This document shows positions 8,546-21,932 of a DNA stretch of 64,000 nucleotides, in pieces; position 1 is the first letter of the stretch, and every line of letters starts with the position of its first letter. Origin of the DNA: Prinia subflava (lineage: Eukaryota; Chordata; Aves; Passeriformes; Cisticolidae); contig NC_086259.1 in the NCBI RefSeq assembly GCF_021018805.1, positions 17,875,501 to 17,939,500 of the forward strand. Direction: 5' to 3'. Both the position numbers and the translations under genes were made by a program. The notes beneath the pieces were generated by a model. That model was not told the DNA's origin and did not search any database. It saw nothing but the letters and a program-made list of their open reading frames with translations.

Positions 8546-11500
8546 TTTTTTTTCTCAAATACCTAATTTGCATCTCCCCTGTCTCAGTTTATGACCTTAC
8601 ACTGTCTGCTGTATCTTCCTCCTCTGTGGCTCCCATATTTCCTGCTGGCTTTGTGGAACGCCACTGAGCGCCCAGGCTTACACAACCCTGAAATAAAGAA
8701 TTCATGTGTGTCTCAAGTGTGTTATTATTGACTCTGTGCACACCAGGGAACAAATCCGATTTCCTGGGCGCTTTCCTCATGTCCTGAGGAGGCTGTGGCA
8801 AAGCTGCTGATGCTGTCAGGGGCAGGATCAGCCCCAGGGAGCCCAGGCCAGTCCTGCTGCAGGTTTTTGCTCTAAAACAGCTTCAGAAAACAACACAAAT
8901 TTGGTTGTGCAATTTTGAGGTCCCAGACCTGAGCATAGCCTGTTCTTTGGGCCCTGCAGCAAAAAACTCTTAATGAGCCCAAAGTCCTCTCAAGTGTGTC
9001 AGGTCCTTTTGTGACTGAAGTTAAACATCTCCATCCTGCTCCCAGCTTACCTTACAAGGGTGAGACTCCTTTGGATATTAAAGATTTGCCTCCTTCAGAT
9101 ATGAAACCAGCAAAACACATAGGTCACATGAATGTCAGTGAGATTAGAATTGAGCAGCAATTGTCCTTAAAAGCAAAGGGAATTGTGATTCTCAGCCTTT
9201 AAAATAAGAATTGAGGAGAGAATCGAGCCCTCTTCATCAGTGAAGAGACAAAAAAGAGAGCACTGCCTAATTACAAATTTTAGAACAACATGTCTAGAGA
9301 TTCCCAAGGAAGTGGACAAAATAAAAAGAATAAAACGTGAGCAGTATAGTCCTAGGGAACTGAAGGTCATAAGATAAACTATTACACCCTTAAGGGAGGG
9401 AAAATATGATTCAGAAGAATTAAAATATTAAAAGAGACTTTGTAAAAAACATTTGAATCTCACTGGCAATGAATTAAGCTTCAGAAAATCCCTTCCCACC
9501 TTTAGAACTTAATTTTCAGCTAAAAGAAAAGCCTTCAAAGTTGGCTGGTCAGTCCTTCTCCTTCACCTCCCCAGGAAAGGGGCTGCCAAAAGAGCCTCTG
9601 TCTATGTCAGATTCCCAGGATAATGTCTTTGGAGAGAGAAAAGTAGGTAAGAACTTCCTCCAAAAATCATGATGATATGTGCTCTTTATAGCAATTCTGC
9701 AGTTTTAAGTAGGGATCCATTAGACAAGTACAGCTTTTTCTATTTGAAAACTAAAATGAAATGTTTTTAGCCATGCTTCATTAAAAAAAGGGTGGACAGA
9801 CTTTTTTTGTTTTAACAAAGGAGAGCTGGAAAATGAACTTTTCCCTCTATATGTTTAATAATGGTCTTAAATCTGCTGTGTTTGTTTGATGTATGATTCT
9901 ATAATTAATCTGATTACATTCTGATGCAGATTTGGTTGACATAAGCCCTAAATTTGTGCTAAAATGAGTCTAGTTAATCTTTCTATTCATTGAAATCCTT
10001 ATGGAGCAGCTCAGTTTCTGATTCAGAATTTCAAGAAGCCTGAGACAGAGACATTAGCACAGGGGGAGAGTGGTGATGGAAGATAAAGGCTCCAACCTGC
10101 CAGAAAATGGTCAGCATTTCTCAGGATCAATTCCTTTTAAAAATCCCATCTAGAAACGCTTCTGTTCTTTCCATTTTGACAGCACTCTCAGATTGGCCTT
10201 GGGTAGGATTCCTGCAAGAACAGAGCTCTCCTGTATGACCCCCAGCCATAAAAACCAGCTACCAGCATTGCTCATCCCCAGAGACTTCTGTGGTGCAGCT
10301 TGTAAGGCTTTGTCAAGTAAGATATTTCTTTTGAAACCCTCTACTATTTCTTTTTTTTTTTTTTTCCCCAGGGAAAACTTACTATCTGCTTCAGCTGTGC
10401 TTGGAAAACCAAAGCACATCTCTGCCTGAGGGCACCACGAGATGTCAGTGGCCCTGCCCTGCCTCACCCAGGACCTTCTCCATGGATTCAAGAGCCCCAT
10501 TTCAGCTCAGAAATTCTGCACAGGCCTGCAGGGCTCCCTCATCCCAAATTCCAGCCCCTCTTCCCCGGATCTGCCTTGCCACCGTGGACGTTTATTCTTG
10601 AAAACGTTTATTACTGAAAACTGAATGTTATTATTAGAAAACTGGAGGTTGAAAGAGCCTAATTGCACTTCAGTAATTGTAAATTTTGTCTCTGAGCAGA
10701 AAGAGAAGCTAATAAAAGATGGAAAGTCAATTTGATCCAAGTCAATCTGACCCTCTGTGGTTTTTTCCTCTTTCATCTGTTCAAATGTTAGGTAAAAATA
10801 AAGTACATGCCCTGGTTTCTCTGCTCAGTAATTCCACTGTAGCACAGACAAACTGATTTATGATGGAAATGAAGGTAGTCCCGTGGCTTGGGGTTTGTTT
10901 TGTTTCTTTTCTGTATTTGCTCTTGCATGCAGAGTGCCACAGAAATGTATTTAGGACAAGAGTCTGAGCTGAGAAAAAACTGACTGTGCTATTATTCAAG
11001 AGAATAGCAGAGCTTCAGTTCACTTCAAAAGAAACAAGATGGAGCCAATGATTTCCAATAAATCTGTTTGTGCCTGCAAAGTGTTCATCCAAGGGAGATT
11101 TGTCAGGAAACATCACTCCCTACCCTTCCTAAAGTGGCTTATTCTTGTAATAACAGGGTTTATGCACAAATTTCTCTTTTTGAGTTCTGAAACGAAAGCT
11201 TTTTTAAAAATATCTACTGGAAAATATTAAAAATATCTATGTGATCAACTGAAAACCAGCCCTTTTCAGGCTGATAAGAGGAAATAAAAGGGCTCTTCCT
11301 CAGTTTTCCTCTCACCACAGTGCCTGTGGTGGGGGAGTGGGAAGCTGTGCTGCAAGCTGTGAACACATTTTGTAATACCCTGGAACAGAGTTTGTAAAAT
11401 TTCTTTAAATGAGCAAGTATCCCATTTTGAAGAGTTCATAAATCTCATAAGACACTGGAAAAAGCAAACTTGTTGTAGTTACTGAGTAAAAAGCAGGAAC

Positions 11501-12112
11501 TTTTCAGCTTTTTGTGCTGCTCTCCAGTTATCCAGCCCCTCCAAACAGTTCTGAGGGGGTTTTGTTCCAGCTCCCCAGGCTGGGTGTTTAAAATGAGACA
11601 GCAACATTCCACTGGCAGAGCTGTAACCAGAGTTTAATCTTAATTTCAGATAAATACAACATTGTTCTGTGAAATCACCTGGCTTTAAACACTGGAGGCT
11701 TGTGCTGAGAGCCTGCAGGATCAGCTCTGTGCTCACAACTGCACAGTTTTCTCTAGCACTACCTGGGTTCAGGATTTCTTTTGTGCTTCTTCAGCTCTCT
11801 GAGTTTTTTTGTTTAAATTGCCCACAGTGAGTTGTTCTCAGGTAATGACACAAAGTATTGAACAGCAGAGGTGTCTGCCTCTGAAATCAGATCCTGGGAA
11901 TATTTGTTTCAAGTGATGAAGCTCTTGCTATCGAGCAGTTCTCTGAAATAATTATGAACCTGAGGATTTTTATTTAGGGTGCTGTAGAATCAGAACTTTT
12001 ATCATAAACCCCAAGTTTCTACCCCAAGTCTTTTTTTCTACCAAATTCAGGAATATTTATAACTGATGGTGGACTGAGACTATTTCTAATGTTTTATCAA
12101 ATGTTTTATCTT
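8546..12112. other. Intergenic, nothing recognised
   Basis: Upstream flank of MLYCD. I see no exon, RNA gene or clear repeat here. A T-run followed by CCCCAG at 10347-10371 resembles a splice acceptor, but no coding sequence follows it. All open frames are short and of ordinary composition. Confidence 0.6.
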
Positions 12113-12145
12113 AAAAAAAAAAAAAAAAGAAAAAAAAAAGAAAAC
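12113..12145. repeat. A-rich simple repeat
   Basis: Nearly pure adenine run with two interrupting G residues. It could be an old retroposon tail, but the sequence to its left is not recognisable. Confidence 0.9.
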
Positions 12146-15100
12146 CAAAGCTCTTGGAGATTTTAAGAAATGTCCCTAATATCTCAAGGCATAGTTAAGC
12201 TGATTGCAATACTTTTTTATTTTCAGCCATGGGTCCTAAATGTTGAAATGTTGAAAGATGCCAATAATCATATGAACATTGGATTTATTTGCTTTATTGT
12301 CTGATACTCAGTTTTGCTGTTACAAGGTTGATAGTAAATAAAAGTGGAATATAGTACATGAATTTATAAGTTAGTGTACTTCACCCTTGCTACCACAGAA
12401 TCCTTGTCATTATCACAGAGAATGCTCCCACAGAGGCTTCCAGATACTCTTTCTCCTTCTATTTATTTTGGTGTTATGAAAAAAGAGCAAAAAACTCCTA
12501 ATTTCTTGTTTAGTATGAAAAATAAAAGGTAAATTTAGCCAGAGTTGTTTCCCTACCACCTCTTTACAAATATCCCTCTTCTTTTTTCCTCATTTTGTGT
12601 TTTCCTCACTTGGAAAACTCTGCATTGGTGATTCAAGTCCTAGATAAATCTTCTATGAGCACCTACCAGCTCATTCAGCTCCTTGATATTAATTCTTGTT
12701 CAGGCTTAGATGGCACATTAGAGGAAAATGAGGCTAAAGATTTAAGCAGATACTTTTAATTATGTCTGGCTCTAATAGAAGATGGGCAGAATCTTACAGG
12801 GCAGAATATTAAGCTACTTTCTCCTGCATGAAACTTTTATGCTTACAGCACAAACCATTCAGTGTAGTAGCAAATTTTTCCTTAAAACAGTTTTCTCAAA
12901 CTGATGTTTGTCGTTTTTCTCCTTCATTGCTGAGACAGATTTTTACACTTGTGTGAATTTGGGCATCTGAGTACTGAATTAAATTCCCTTCCAGCCTGCA
13001 CAAACAGGAAGAAGAAGGCTGGGTGTAAGATTGAGTTGTCTCCCTGTTCTCCAGTTGCAGTAAAAATTAGATTTTTAAACAGCCTGGAACAGAGAGCGAG
13101 GAGGAAGAGGAACAGAGGAAGAGGAAGAGGAAGCTGCAGGACTCAAGTACGGAGGGAATCTCACTGAAGTTGATGAGAAATTCAACAAAACATTTGTGAT
13201 TCCTTGGGAAAGGACATAACTCTTCATCCTCGTGGGGCTGTGCAGAACAGAATTCCATGGGAACATTCCCCTTTGCATTGCTCTCTTTTTTACCTTCCCC
13301 ATCATAAAGGAGTGGATGAGTAGCTGGTGACAGAGCGAGGAGCTGGGCAGTGCTTGGGGAATAAGTGACCCAAAGCACTGACAGTCCAGGGGTTTCACTG
13401 TTAGAAATGAGATGCTTGACATGGCCAATAGATCAAGCAGCAATTCCATTTAATAATTAATTAAATTATTAATTAATTAAATTAATTAATTAGCATGGTA
13501 AAGTGTGAGCAAAGACAGTGCTGGGTACTGGAAGGATTTTCCCTTCTGACTGCACACCCATTGCTGGACTTGCTGGGATTTTATTTGCCACATTCATACA
13601 TATTCATAACCTTTTCTCAGCAGTTTCTATTTCCAATTTTTAACGTCACTATTCAATACCTATTGTAGTCCATTTTAGATTTCAATATTCCAGGATGTAC
13701 ATCCAGGATATGTATCCCAGGTGGTGGGGTCCAGCTTCCAGATGTGGGGTCCAGCTTCTGTTTTCCAGGTCTATCAGTCTTTGATAGCGATGTTCAGTTT
13801 TCCTTTTTCAGGAACCATAAATCAGTGAACTGAAGTCTTTTCTTCCGTATCAGGACTTTTTTTTTACCAGTCTGTGAGAAAACCTTTTTACATTCTAAAA
13901 CTACAGATTAAAATTCTTTAATACAAAACAAGCTTCTAAAGTTATAATTCAAAAACTCTTATTACAGAATAGCTTGAGATTTATAATAGGTGATTGCAAG
14001 CAAAGTTTGTTAAAAAACCTCCTTCCATGCTTTCTTTGGTTGTTTATTAGAACTCATCTTTATAACTGTCCCATGGCCGTGTTCTACAATTACAATTACA
14101 CAGATTCTTTTTATTTCCCTGACACAAAACACAACTTTGTATTTCACATCACTGAAGTCAGGGCCTGAGCTCTGGTACCTGGAGCACGTGGGAAATGTTG
14201 GATTGTCCGTGGGTGACCTTGGACTGCCCTGGATAACCAATCCCTCTGTGCTCACAGTATTTTTGCAGCCCCCTCCAATGCAGCTCCAGGCAGTCACAGG
14301 AGGAGGAGCTCAGTTTTCAGCTTGCTTATTTACTGGGTAAATGTTTCTTTTACAGTTGGTGTTGAAGCCTACAGGAATGAGTATAGGCTGCCTGTTCTAA
14401 TCCTATGCAAATTTATTTAGTCTCCTGTATGCTAAAAGCATTCATTAGTTTTAATAAACACAAAGATTGGGAAATTGAGAGCTGTAATAATTGCTTTACA
14501 CAGCACGGAACTTAATCAGGAAACAAACTCCTCTAAAATCTCTTGTGTTTATACTACTGGCAATGAAAGTACTGCTTTTACACTGTTGTCTTTAACAGAC
14601 CTGACTTTTAGTATTGCTGGAGTTTCCTTGGAGCAATTACTTTGGAAAATTATCTGTTGGGATCATTGTGGTGCCTGGACTCAGTTTAATTTCTGAACAC
14701 TGACTTGCTTTGTGACATGGTGTTATTTCATAAAGTTACCAGTGGCCTTAACAGATGTGTAATGCTGCAGCTGAGGCACTGAAGTGTTTACAGTGTTCAG
14801 TTTGTGTGTAAATCCAGGAATACAGAAATTGCAAGGATGTCAGAATTTATGATAGCAACCTATTAATCTGTCACCAGCTCTAAAGGCCTCTAAAAGCTCA
14901 ATTACCACCACGGTGTCTCCACGTTATTCCCACAGTTCTGAGGGAGTGAATCATGCTGAGGAAAAGGTGATGCTGATTTTTGTCATTTCGATTGTTTCTG
15001 TGCATTTCCTACACCCTGTTTGTTTTGTTTCTTAACATTTCTACAAGTGTGGAATAAAAAAACAAACCCAAAACATTAAATCAGTGCTCTGTCAGCTGGG

Positions 15101-15759
15101 TAATCTAACCTTTAAAAGTGATGTTTGCAGAGGAGCTGTTCCTGGTGAATGGGAAATACATTCAGCCGATCTCTCTGGGTTTATTTCTGCAGTCAGTGGT
15201 GGGACAGAGGTTCTCCAGAAGGTCACTAAATGTGTTCCTCTCTCCCCACCGACTGCAGGAAGGTCCTGCTGTCTCAGCCAGTGCTCTCCAAGCAAACCAG
15301 CCAGCCTTTATCAGCTGACACCTTCAGATCAGGGCAGGAAATTCTTATCAAATCCATAATTATCATGGCCAGGACGCAGTCAGGGCTGCTGGACAGTGGG
15401 CAGAGCTTTCCCTTAGCTCCAGAGGGGGAAGCCTGGGAAAGCTGCTGAGCTTGAGCAGCACTGGAGGTGTGCAGCCACCAGTGGGTGCTGAGACAATTAT
15501 TACCAAACCTTTCCATCTTTCTGGATTAGTACATTTGTTTTCCCTGCCAGCAACAGGTCTCATCCTGGTTTATGTACCAATAAAATGCATCTCAGAGATG
15601 ATAAGAGCTGGGGTGTGCCAGCCTGCAGGGGTTGTGAAGAATTTGCTGCCAGCCTGGAGCTGGTTTGTCCCCATCTTGTTGCCCTGGTTTTTCTGAGTTT
15701 TTTTAAAGCCTTCTACTTGTTTGTAAGATGGAGTCAGTTCTTTGGTTTCTGTGCAATAT
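12146..15759. other. Intergenic with small simple repeats
   Basis: Contains a purine (GGAAGA)-type tract at 13091-13134 and an (AATT/ATTA) tract at 13449-13492. A short GTGGGGTCCAGCTTC segment is duplicated (13724 and 13744). No gene recognised. Confidence 0.6.
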
Positions 15760-15990
15760 TAAGGGTCAGTTTTTCACTTTCTCACACTTTGGAACATAAA
15801 CAACCTTTCTTGTTTCTGTTCACTGTCCTTTGTTTACATATTTCCAGCCTGAAAATAATGTTGGTTGACAGCTGGTCTGGCCAGTGGGGTGAAGGGGGGT
15901 AACCCCAGCAGCCAATCCACAACCAGACCCACAAATGTATAAAAATGGAAGAAATAAACAATCTCACCCTCTTTTTGGGGAGCAGCTTTT
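15760..15990 (+). mobile_element. LTR-like retroviral remnant, copy 1
   Basis: Shares an ordered set of segments with 57530-57790: TTTGTTTACAT, a GACAGCTGGTCTGGCCAGTG region, CCAATCCACAACC, a TATA-like TGTATAAA (15936) and a downstream AATAAA within 25 bp. This order resembles the promoter and polyadenylation region of an endogenous retrovirus LTR. No viral gene is recognisable beside it, so it would be a solo and degraded LTR. Boundaries are approximate. Confidence 0.55.
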
Positions 15991-16198
15991 CACTGCAGAC
16001 CTCCTGCCTCTGTGTTGTTGTTTTGCGTGCCTTCCAACGCCATCTCAGGAGCTGCTCCAGCAGCTCAGAGCAGCAGAGTCCTGGGGCTTCTCCTCAATTT
16101 CCAGAACGTTTTTCCCCTTGAGCTCTGTGCTCTGTGTTTCACAGGGAGCAGAGGTTAGGGGCAGCCTGGCATCCAGCAGCACTGGGATCTGGGGAAAG

Positions 16199-16430
16199 AG
16201 GGAATATTTTCTGAATTTTAAATTCAGGAGGAATATTTTCTGAATTTTAAATTAATGAAGAATATTTTCTGAATTTTAAATTAGGAAGGATTTTTTTCTG
16301 AATTTTAAATTAAGAAGGAGTATTTTCTGAATTTTAAATTAGGAAGGAATATTTTTTGAATTTTAAATTAAGAAGGACTATTTTTTGAATTTTAAATTAA
16401 GGAGAAAATATTTTCTGAATTTTAAATTAA
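16199..16430. repeat. 29-bp tandem repeat, about eight copies
   Basis: The core CTGAATTTTAAATTA recurs at 16211, 16240, 16269, 16298, 16327, 16356, 16385 and 16415, so the period is 29 (once 30). Copies differ mainly in the GAAGGA linker. Confidence 0.95.
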
Positions 16431-19400
16431 CATCTATGAAAGTGCTGCTCTGCCATAGCTTAGAGATCTAAATACTGCTGGAGTAGAGTTCATTGTTTTC
16501 ATTTAAGCCTTTATTGATTATTGACCCCAAAGAAATTACCCACAGAGTGGAACATGAGAACCTCTACTGTGCAGATTTGTATTTCATTTAATTTGATAGC
16601 AAACACAGTTCTGTCAGAGGGGAGAAGCATCTTCAGGAGACTTTCCTGATGCTGCAGATGGCTTTCTGCAAATACAGTACTGGTGGCTGCTGAGATCTCT
16701 GAAGGATGGAGTAAAATAAGTGAGGGCCACAACCTCAATTTGCAGCACACAAAATCAGAAAGGATTTTTGGGAAGGCGCTGATTTTGTGAGTCTTGGTGT
16801 GTGTCTGTGTCTCTGCCCTCGTAACCGAGTGTGTAAATCCCCGAGGATGGGCAGTGCTCCTGCCTTTCCTTTCTCCAGGGGTCACAGAGTGGGGCTGGTG
16901 GATTTTGGGGTTTCCCTGCAGTCACAGTGCAGGATTTTAACTTTCCATCTTTGCATGGGGCAATGCTGCACATGTCCCTGGTGAGGCCAGGCTGTGTCCA
17001 CAGGGCTCCATGGTAATATCCAGGTATTTCCATGGATAACCCAGTGATCTCCTTCCTGCTATGGAATATTTCCATCACCTTTGATGTGTGTGGATCAATG
17101 TGCCTGCATGCTCTGGTTAGGAGTGATTTATGGGAGAGGAACTGGATCCACTGAAATAATCTTGTTTTACATACTAATTGCAGTACTATTTGATGTTTCC
17201 TTCAAAGTAGAAGCTTTTTATCAGCAGTTTGAGTTTGGATGGATTAACAAAGATTAGAATGGAAGTTGGAAGAAAATATGAAGTGTAATAGATTGTATAA
17301 TGTTCGTTCAGGACAAGAAAACACTTCAAAGATTAAGTAGCAGAATAACAATGAATTATATGATCTTTATAGAATTAATAGAATTGAACTTTTTATCTTC
17401 AAAACACTCAATAAGCCAATGTCTACATTATAGATGGGTTGTAGGAAGGGCTGCTGATTCTGGTACCTCCAGGATGTTCTGGCTGGGTTCAGCACATGGA
17501 AATTTGCTGCCCTTGTGCCTCTGGAATCGCTGAAGCTCTCTGGAAATGGCATTCAGAGCTGCAATTATTTGTGTGACACAGAGCAAGGAGGAAGGCTCAG
17601 TGCTGTGATTCTCTCGTGGGTGTTTTGTTACTGCTCATTGGAAGTGTTTGTTATATTCTGCTCTGCTCCCCTCTCTTTGGCTGTGAATTCATCACCTACA
17701 ATTGAAGTGCAATTTATTCCCTGGTCGCTGTGTTTCCTCCTGGATGCTGAGGAGGAGAGGTGTGGGAGCAGACAAATTCACTTAAAGTCACCTGCCTGGG
17801 TCAGCTGTGCCACTGAACAGACACAAGGTGGGCAGTAACTTCCTTTTTTTTTAATGCAGGTGTTGCTCTGTCTGCAGGCTTCCTCCCCTGACTACTGCTG
17901 TGCTCTCCTTAATAAAATATTTATTGGAAACCCCTTTCCCGTTTGATTTTTTTGCTTGCATCCTAACAAGACGTGACAGGGGGATAGCAGACTGCTAAAG
18001 CATGGAGACCTGTAAATAAAGGAACTGTTCCATCTTATTAAATTTGTGAGGGAAAAAAAAAAAAACAACAGAGAGACCTGTTTCATATGCTGTTAGATTA
18101 TTTCTTCACAGTCACAGGTATTTGGGTGACACTGGTTCAGATTTAAACGTTTCAAACTTAATTTTCTCGCTGCAGCTCTGTCAGTCATGAACCAAAGTTT
18201 TCTCCTTTGCTTTTTAATTATTCCACGGATTAATATATTGAAAACGGCCTCATTTCTATGCCTCAAATTAAGCTAGCTCTGTTTCAGCTTTTTCTCAATT
18301 ACTCCTGTAATTAAGACCCATTAACCCATGGCAGAGAATAAAATAAGAAAGTAGAAACAAAAATTAAAAAGCTGGGGAGAGAAGCCCCTACTTGGCTTCC
18401 TTAATCATAAACTGCTTAAAATTCTTCCTGGAACAGCCACTAGAAGGGAATTTATTCAGGGACTTGACAACCTCTATGTAGTTTTGAGAAGAACATAAAG
18501 TTTTCAGACAATAGTCCCATCAGGGATCCCAGTTGCAAACAGTCTGGATGTACCCACTTCATTACACAAAAACCTGGCACGGTGCTCTGGGGAGGAATTC
18601 AAAACTGCTAAACCTGCATCCCACACTGGGAGGGGGGTATTTAATCAAATCAAAAGCCTCAGTGCACCCTATGGCCAGCCAAGTGAAATGGAGGCTGTTA
18701 AATATTTTATTGGTGTTCTCTGCAGCCGCAGATCAGGCACGGTAACAGCAGCAGGAGGGTTTCTTTCTCCCAGGGAGGGAGGGACTCTGCTGGGTGATTT
18801 TCCTTTGGCATTTGGGGTGGTTTCTGTGGAAAGTGGCCTCAGAGAGAGCCCTGCTCGAGCTCTGAAGTGGCCCTGGCTGAAATGTGGGAAGATGGTGTGG
18901 GTGCTGCATGGGAAAGAACAATTCCTAAACCATTTTTTTATTCTTTTTGCACTGCCAGGCACCATTAACTGCATTAATGTAAAAAAATGAGGGCATTGTA
19001 GTAACTCACTGGCACACAGACTGTTTTTGCTCAAGCCCAAGGACACAGCTAAAAAAAAAAAGAGAGAAAAAAACATGGGTTTTGCTTCGAATCAACCTCA
19101 TATAACTGAAAAATATGGGGTCCCTCCTATGATGCTTGTGAAACCAGCTGTATTATCTATTTTTTTTGAATTTTTTTGGCCACTTTTAGCACTCTTTCAG
19201 TGCTTTGGCAAGCAAGCTTGGACACCATATAAGTTTGTGCTGCATTTCAGGTCAACACAGCTCTTTATTGGCTATAAATTATTTGTGTGGTTTATGACGC
19301 CTGCACTCAAGGGCCTCCATAAAAGCAGTTATGCACATAGGATGTCAAAAATACATTTTTCATATTTTTGAAATCTCCTAGGCCATTGCTTAGGGATTAT

Positions 19401-19855
19401 TGCACGCCTGTGTGCCATAAAGTAAAATGATTGTCCTCTTCCTCAAATGTTTATCTCAAAATGCACTAAATTCAGGTGGAAACCTTTCCAGACATTAACA
19501 CTGCAATCATGAGCCTTCCAGTTGCTCTTTGAATGTTTTTGAGACCTGTTTGAACTTCAAATGGCCTCTCATTCCTTACCTTCTACAAAATATAAATACA
19601 AATACAGAGGAGGGGGAAAAAAGACTGATCACCTCAGCTGGACACTCATGAATTCCACACTCAGTATCCCTCTGACTTCTCACCTTTCAGTGAATTGTTG
19701 TTAGTTGAATTCATATTCACTGGAATATATTCCATTAACTGGAGCAATTCATTTATTGAACTCAGTGAATGAATTTTTCCAGTTACTGCTGCCCCTAAGG
19801 TGTGTCCACGTGAAAAGTGTGGCTGAGTCACATCACTGCAGGAATGTTGGAATTG
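16431..19855. other. Intergenic, nothing recognised
   Basis: Ordinary AT-rich sequence with short A or T runs (for example 18053-18065). No exon, RNA gene or clear mobile element seen. Confidence 0.6.
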
Positions 19856-19895
19856 GGATAAATATAAAGGATATATTTATCCTTTATATTTATCC
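19856..19895. repeat. Perfect inverted repeat, 18-bp arms, 4-nt loop
   Basis: 19856-19873 (GGATAAATATAAAGGATA) is the exact reverse complement of 19878-19895, separated by TATT. A further GGATAAATATAG follows at 19900, so the left arm is partly repeated a third time. Confidence 0.95.
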
Positions 19896-21837
19896 AAAGG
19901 ATAAATATAGAGCTGGTGCATCTCTCAGCCCCCAAAACTTTAAACTTTGAGCCTTAATGTCTAATTATTGGCTCTTCTGTAACTTTATATTTGCTAATAC
20001 CATAATTTTAAAACCACACTGCACTTCTTTATGTCATTATTAAAAGTGAGCAGCAGCTGGTTGAAATAGAAAATAGCTTTTATTTCAAGAGAAGAAAAAT
20101 CAGGTTTATTATGATAGAGGGCAATCACTCAAGGACTTTTATCAGCAGATGTGAGAAGAAATAACACTTGGCAGGAAGGGCCAGGGAGAGAGGACGGGAG
20201 GGAGGGAGGGAGGGATGCTGAGGTGAGTACATTTGTCAGTAAACTCAGCTCAGGGGCAGCCAGAAGAGCAGTTCTGGTGCTGTCTCTGCCCTGTTCCCTT
20301 GAGACACTGTTGTCTGAGATTTTAAAACACTTTCAAGTAGAATCTGAAGCTGCACAAGGCTTTGGTGCCATGTTCAGTTATTCCCAAGGGCTTGTACAGA
20401 AAAGATCAGGTTAAAGGACTTCCAAATAAAAGCTGTATTAATTTAGGGACTGAGGAGATCTTGCTCAGTCACTGGGGTGGTTTTAAGGCCTTTTGAAGTG
20501 AAGCCTGATGATTAAAGCTCTTAACCTCACAGATGTTTTTGTCACGTCCCTCAGCAAACCCTCCCAGCTGTACCCTGGGTGAGTTCAGCGTGCCCTGCCA
20601 TGGATAAACCAGCCCTGAGTTTTGGGAACAGACACCAAAACAGAGCCAGACAGTGGGAATGAGGTGTGGCTGTGGGAGGGTTCTTTAGGGAAAGGACAAT
20701 TCCTTGGTTAGCAGAGCTGGAATCTCTGGCAGTGCTGCACGCTGAGACGTGATCACTCTTGGGTTCGTGTGCGGGGAACTTGGGGGTGGTTTTCAGGTAT
20801 TTATTGCAGCTTTCCTAGTTAGAAACAAACAATATCTGAGCAGAAGGTGATCACCTTAAAGCCATGAAAATCCCTCAGACACCTGTGTGGGGATGGGCAT
20901 TACTCCCCTTGGACAGGTTCTATCCTTTGAACAGTTTTCTCTGCCCATGCCAATTACTGATATTTAATGATTTCTCTGCTGTGGGTCACTGTGATTCTCC
21001 TGTGTTCATTCCTGCAGAGGAAATCAGCTCCTGATAAGCAGCTTTGTAACTTTTGTAAGCAACCACGGCCTTGGCTGAATTGGGGGTTTCCTGCCAAAGT
21101 GTCATTTTGATCTATGAATCTTCTCTGTAATGAGAGCAGAGAACAAAGGCACCACAAAAAGAAACTAATGAAAACAAAATCCCGCTGTAATGAGACCAGT
21201 AGGAAGAACAGGCTTTAGATAATTCTGCCTTCAAAAAGCTGACAGTTTAATTAAAATTCTTGTTGGGAACGCTAGGTAATATAGCTTTGCATTTAATAGG
21301 AATATTTTGCAAAACAAGTGTGTGACTGTGTTTCAAAACATAAATTAATTGGTTGCTGGCTAGAAAAATGACTGAGATGAGTGGGTTTGAGCCATCCTCC
21401 TGCACCAGTTGGTGTCCTGCCATGCTACAGGTGCTCACTCTGCATGGCCAATTTTTGCAAAATTGAGCTTATTTCAATGTTTTCTTACTTCCAGTGAAGT
21501 CTAGAACCTTACATCATGAAAGGAAGGAAATAAAATATGGAAAAAAGGTGATTTTTTTTTTCATTCTTATTGATACAAATCAAAGGTGTACATAGTGTCT
21601 TAAATTTTAATCAAAGTGGGGTGAGTTCCAAGTAGGATTCATTTGGAATGAAAAATGCAAACCTTTTTGAAAGAGAATGTTGATATTTTCCCTTAAAACC
21701 CCACAGACAGTAGTGTCTGAGCTTATCTTTGCAAAGTCCATGCAAAGCCTGGTGTCTGTCCTGCTTATCTCTTGCATGTTGTGGTGCTTCAGAATTCCTG
21801 CCAATCTTTATTTTACACCACCACGAGTGGGTGAGGA
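19896..21837. other. Intergenic, nothing recognised
   Basis: Contains only a short (GGGA)n tract at 20193-20214. No coding signal recognised. Confidence 0.6.
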
Positions 21838-21932
21838 TTAATCCAGCTTTATAGCCCGGCTGAAAGAACAGAGGCAAAGTGATTTGCTCAAGGTCATTCA
21901 GAAGATTATTGGCAGAGCCAGGATTAAAACTT
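21838..21932 (-). mobile_element. MIR-like ancient SINE fragment
   Basis: The segment AGAGGCAAAGTGATTTGCTC, followed by AAGGTCATTCAGAAGATTAT and GGCAGAGCCAGGATTAAAA, matches the MIR core in reverse orientation. It is diverged, as expected of a pre-avian repeat. Confidence 0.65.

Noticed and set aside
10332..10372. T-rich tract with CCCCAG that resembles a splice acceptor
   Set aside because: Could equally be a reversed retroposon A-tail; the following frame ends without any recognisable coding sequence.
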